64,000 bases of DNA from Halohasta salina. GTDB lineage: Archaea > Halobacteriota > Halobacteria > Halobacteriales > Haloferacaceae. Positions within the stretch are counted from its first letter, which is position 1, and each line of letters begins with the position of its first letter. The stretch spans positions 496,001 through 560,000 of the forward strand of contig NZ_JAMZIE010000001.1 of assembly GCF_024178165.1 (NCBI RefSeq), read 5' to 3'. The notes beneath the pieces were generated by a model. The model was not told where the DNA came from and ran no database searches. It worked only from the letters and a program-made list of their open reading frames with translations. This document shows, one piece after another, positions 62,711 to 64,000 of this stretch. The position numbers were made by a program, and so were the translations under genes.

Positions 62711-63628
62711 ATGGAGGATCGATTGCTCGTGCTCAACCGGGACGACGACTGCGTCTCGGTCGTCGACCCGGCGGCCGGCGAGACGGTCGCGGAGGTCTCG
62801 ACGGACTTCGGCCCGCGGACGATCGAGACCTCGCCGGACGGGGCCAAAAGCTACGTCACCTGCTCGCAGGGCAACGCGCTGAACGTCATCGACAACACGA
62901 CCTTCACTGTCACCGGACGGGTCGACCACGACCTTTTCGACGGCCCCCGTGGGCTGGTCGTCCGCGACCGGGCCAACGAGCTGTGGGTGGTCTCCGAGCA
63001 CAACAGCCGGGTGTTCGTCTTCGACATCGAGACCGACACGCTGGTTGACATCGTTCCGACCCACCAGTCCCAGTCGAACTCCATCTCGCTGGACAGCGAG
63101 GAGTCGACCGCCTACGTCACCAACAGCAGCGGCAACACCCTGACGATCATCGACTGCGAGGAGCGCCGGATCACGGTCGACGTCCCGGTCGGCGACGGCC
63201 CGGAGGGCGTCGGCGTCAACCCGGCGACCGACAACGTCTACGTGACGGTCCAGCGGGAGTGCCGGCTGTCCGTCCACGACCCCGTCCGGTACGAGACGAT
63301 CTACGAGACGGGGCTCGGCGAGTCGCCGATGGGGATCGTCTTCGCTCCCGACGGCGCGATCGCGCTGGTCGCCAACCGGCTGTCGAACGACGTCTCGGTG
63401 ATCGAAACGCGGTTTCACCGCGGCGGCACGGGCCGACCGTGGGAGGTCGAACGGATTCCGGTCGGTATCTGGCCGGGCGGGATCGTCTTCGATCCCGAGG
63501 GCTCGACGGCGTACGTCGCGAACAACAAATCCAACGACGTCTCGGTGATCGACCCCGAGACCCGCGAGGCAGTCGACCGGATCGACGTCGGGACGTTCCC
63601 CGACGGCCTCACCTACCTCTCGCGGTGA
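62711..63628 (+). CDS. YVTN-type beta-propeller protein
   Basis: 305 residues from ATG at 62711 (MEDRLLVLNRDDDC). Repeats of about 42 residues with SPDGAKSYVT, EESTAYVTNSSGNTLTIID, DNVYVTVQ, ALVANRLSNDVSVI and STAYVANNKSNDVSVID form a seven-bladed YVTN propeller. Function is often surface or quinoprotein-like, but there is no signal peptide, so likely cytosolic. Convergent with ppc. Confidence 0.82.
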   Translation: MEDRLLVLNRDDDCVSVVDPAAGETVAEVSTDFGPRTIETSPDGAKSYVTCSQGNALNVIDNTTFTVTGRVDHDLFDGPRGLVVRDRANELWVVSEHNSRVFVFDIETDTLVDIVPTHQSQSNSISLDSEESTAYVTNSSGNTLTIIDCEERRITVDVPVGDGPEGVGVNPATDNVYVTVQRECRLSVHDPVRYETIYETGLGESPMGIVFAPDGAIALVANRLSNDVSVIETRFHRGGTGRPWEVERIPVGIWPGGIVFDPEGSTAYVANNKSNDVSVIDPETREAVDRIDVGTFPDGLTYLSR

Positions 63629-63638
63629 TCGCCGACAG

Positions 63639-64000
63639 CTATCCGGTGTTTTTCATTCCGGCTGCGATGCCGTTGACCGTCAGCCGAAGGGTCCGCTCTT
63701 CGGCCTCGGTGAGATGCGTCTGGCTCAGCAGGTGCGTCTGGAGCAGATTGAGGGGGTCGACGTAGGGGTTGCGCCGTTCGAGGCTCTCGTCGAGCCAACT
63801 GCGGCGCACCAGATCCTCGCGGTCGGTGATCTCGGCGGCGTAGTCGACGGCGGCCTCGTACTCGTTTTCGAGCCGCGGCTGGAACTCCTCGCGGAGTTCG
63901 GCGTCGGCCAGCGAGGCGTACTCGTCGGCGATTTCGAGATCCGTCCGGGTCAGCGACAGCGCCGCCCGGTCGAAGGTGGTCCGGAAGAACGCCCACTCGT
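63639..64000 (-). CDS. ppc: Phosphoenolpyruvate carboxylase, C-terminal part (partial)
   Basis: About 120 residues visible, 5' end beyond the window. The C-terminus NGIAAGMKNTG and the upstream RNPYVDPLNLLQTHLL are diagnostic of bacterial-type PEPC. The enzyme carboxylates PEP to oxaloacetate, feeding the TCA cycle. Only 11 bases separate its stop from the beta-propeller stop, in convergent orientation. Confidence 0.93.
   Translation of the reverse strand, partial: EWAFFRTTFDRAALSLTRTDLEIADEYASLADAELREEFQPRLENEYEAAVDYAAEITDREDLVRRSWLDESLERRNPYVDPLNLLQTHLLSQTHLTEAEERTLRLTVNGIAAGMKNTG

Noticed and set aside
63613-63996. Minus-strand 127-residue Arg-rich open frame at the window end
   Set aside because: Another minus frame here reads as the PEP carboxylase C-terminus; this one is its shadow.
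1-64000. CRISPR arrays, insertion sequences, integrases, rRNA or tRNA genes
   Set aside because: I looked for spaced repeats, transposase motifs and conserved RNA sequences and saw none.

Overview
The window is chromosomal DNA from a haloarchaeon (class Halobacteria), genus not determined. The evidence is the very high G+C, strongly acidic predicted proteins, near absence of CTAG, archaeal information-processing genes (L21e, RpoF/Rpo4, L7Ae, S28e, L24e, GatE, FEN-1, archease), a class III signal-peptide archaellin, and many small zinc-ribbon or winged-helix proteins of haloarchaeal type. Starts are often leaderless with a TATA-like element 25-30 bases upstream. I see no rRNA, tRNA, CRISPR array, insertion sequence or integrase.

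Layout. 1-9.9 kb: end of a TRAP transporter permease, DJ-1/PfpI protein, DUF389 membrane protein, zinc alcohol dehydrogenase, CinA-type protein, a membrane/GAF sensor, a lone archaellin with an unusual leader, an eIF-2B/R15P-isomerase family protein, a zinc-finger/HEAT protein and a zinc-ribbon protein. 9.9-14.6 kb: two glycosyltransferases, a sulfatase-like protein and a flippase-like membrane protein, probably a cell-surface glycan locus. 14.6-19.2 kb: RtcB RNA ligase, a DoxX protein and archease, bracketed by two GNAT acetyltransferases. 19.2-23.2 kb: the conserved archaeal operon L21e, RpoF, DUF655, KsgA, MscS, HemK2-type methyltransferase. 23.3-29.3 kb: a frameshifted Tat lipoprotein, two tandem MetE-type methionine synthase genes, a Bat-like regulator and an OYE-family oxidoreductase.

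29.5-34.4 kb: small proteins, the ndk/L24e/S28e/L7Ae cluster, a MaoC hydratase and GatE. 34.4-37.2 kb: an accessory insert with a DUF4157 (eCIS core) protein carrying HExxH and a glycine-rich membrane-like segment, followed 6 bases later by a 318-residue unknown protein. The insert lies between fumC and a decayed copy of the fumC 3' end. 37.1-49.4 kb: fumC, BolA, ATP-dependent RNA ligase and its PIN-domain partner, FEN-1, GNAT, a ring-cleaving dioxygenase, FkbM methyltransferase, a 2-hydroxyacid dehydrogenase, an MBL hydrolase and a five-PAS histidine kinase. 49.7-57.3 kb: a small ORFan, a 717-residue acidic coiled-coil protein, a HisG-like protein and a three-gene ABC exporter whose middle gene fuses a permease to a PrsW-like protease. 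57.3-64 kb: YhbY, cytochrome oxidase subunit I, two small membrane proteins, an aminotransferase, an AT-rich mini-operon (UPF0058 and a DUF7511-like gene), a YVTN beta-propeller and the 3' end of PEP carboxylase.

The best candidate for an undescribed system is the 2.3-kb DUF4157 module. It looks like an orphan cargo/toxin locus for an extracellular contractile injection system, with a possible partner or immunity gene, inserted at the fumC 3' end. The window also holds two independent RNA-ligation systems (RtcB/archease and the ATP-dependent ligase with its PIN partner).
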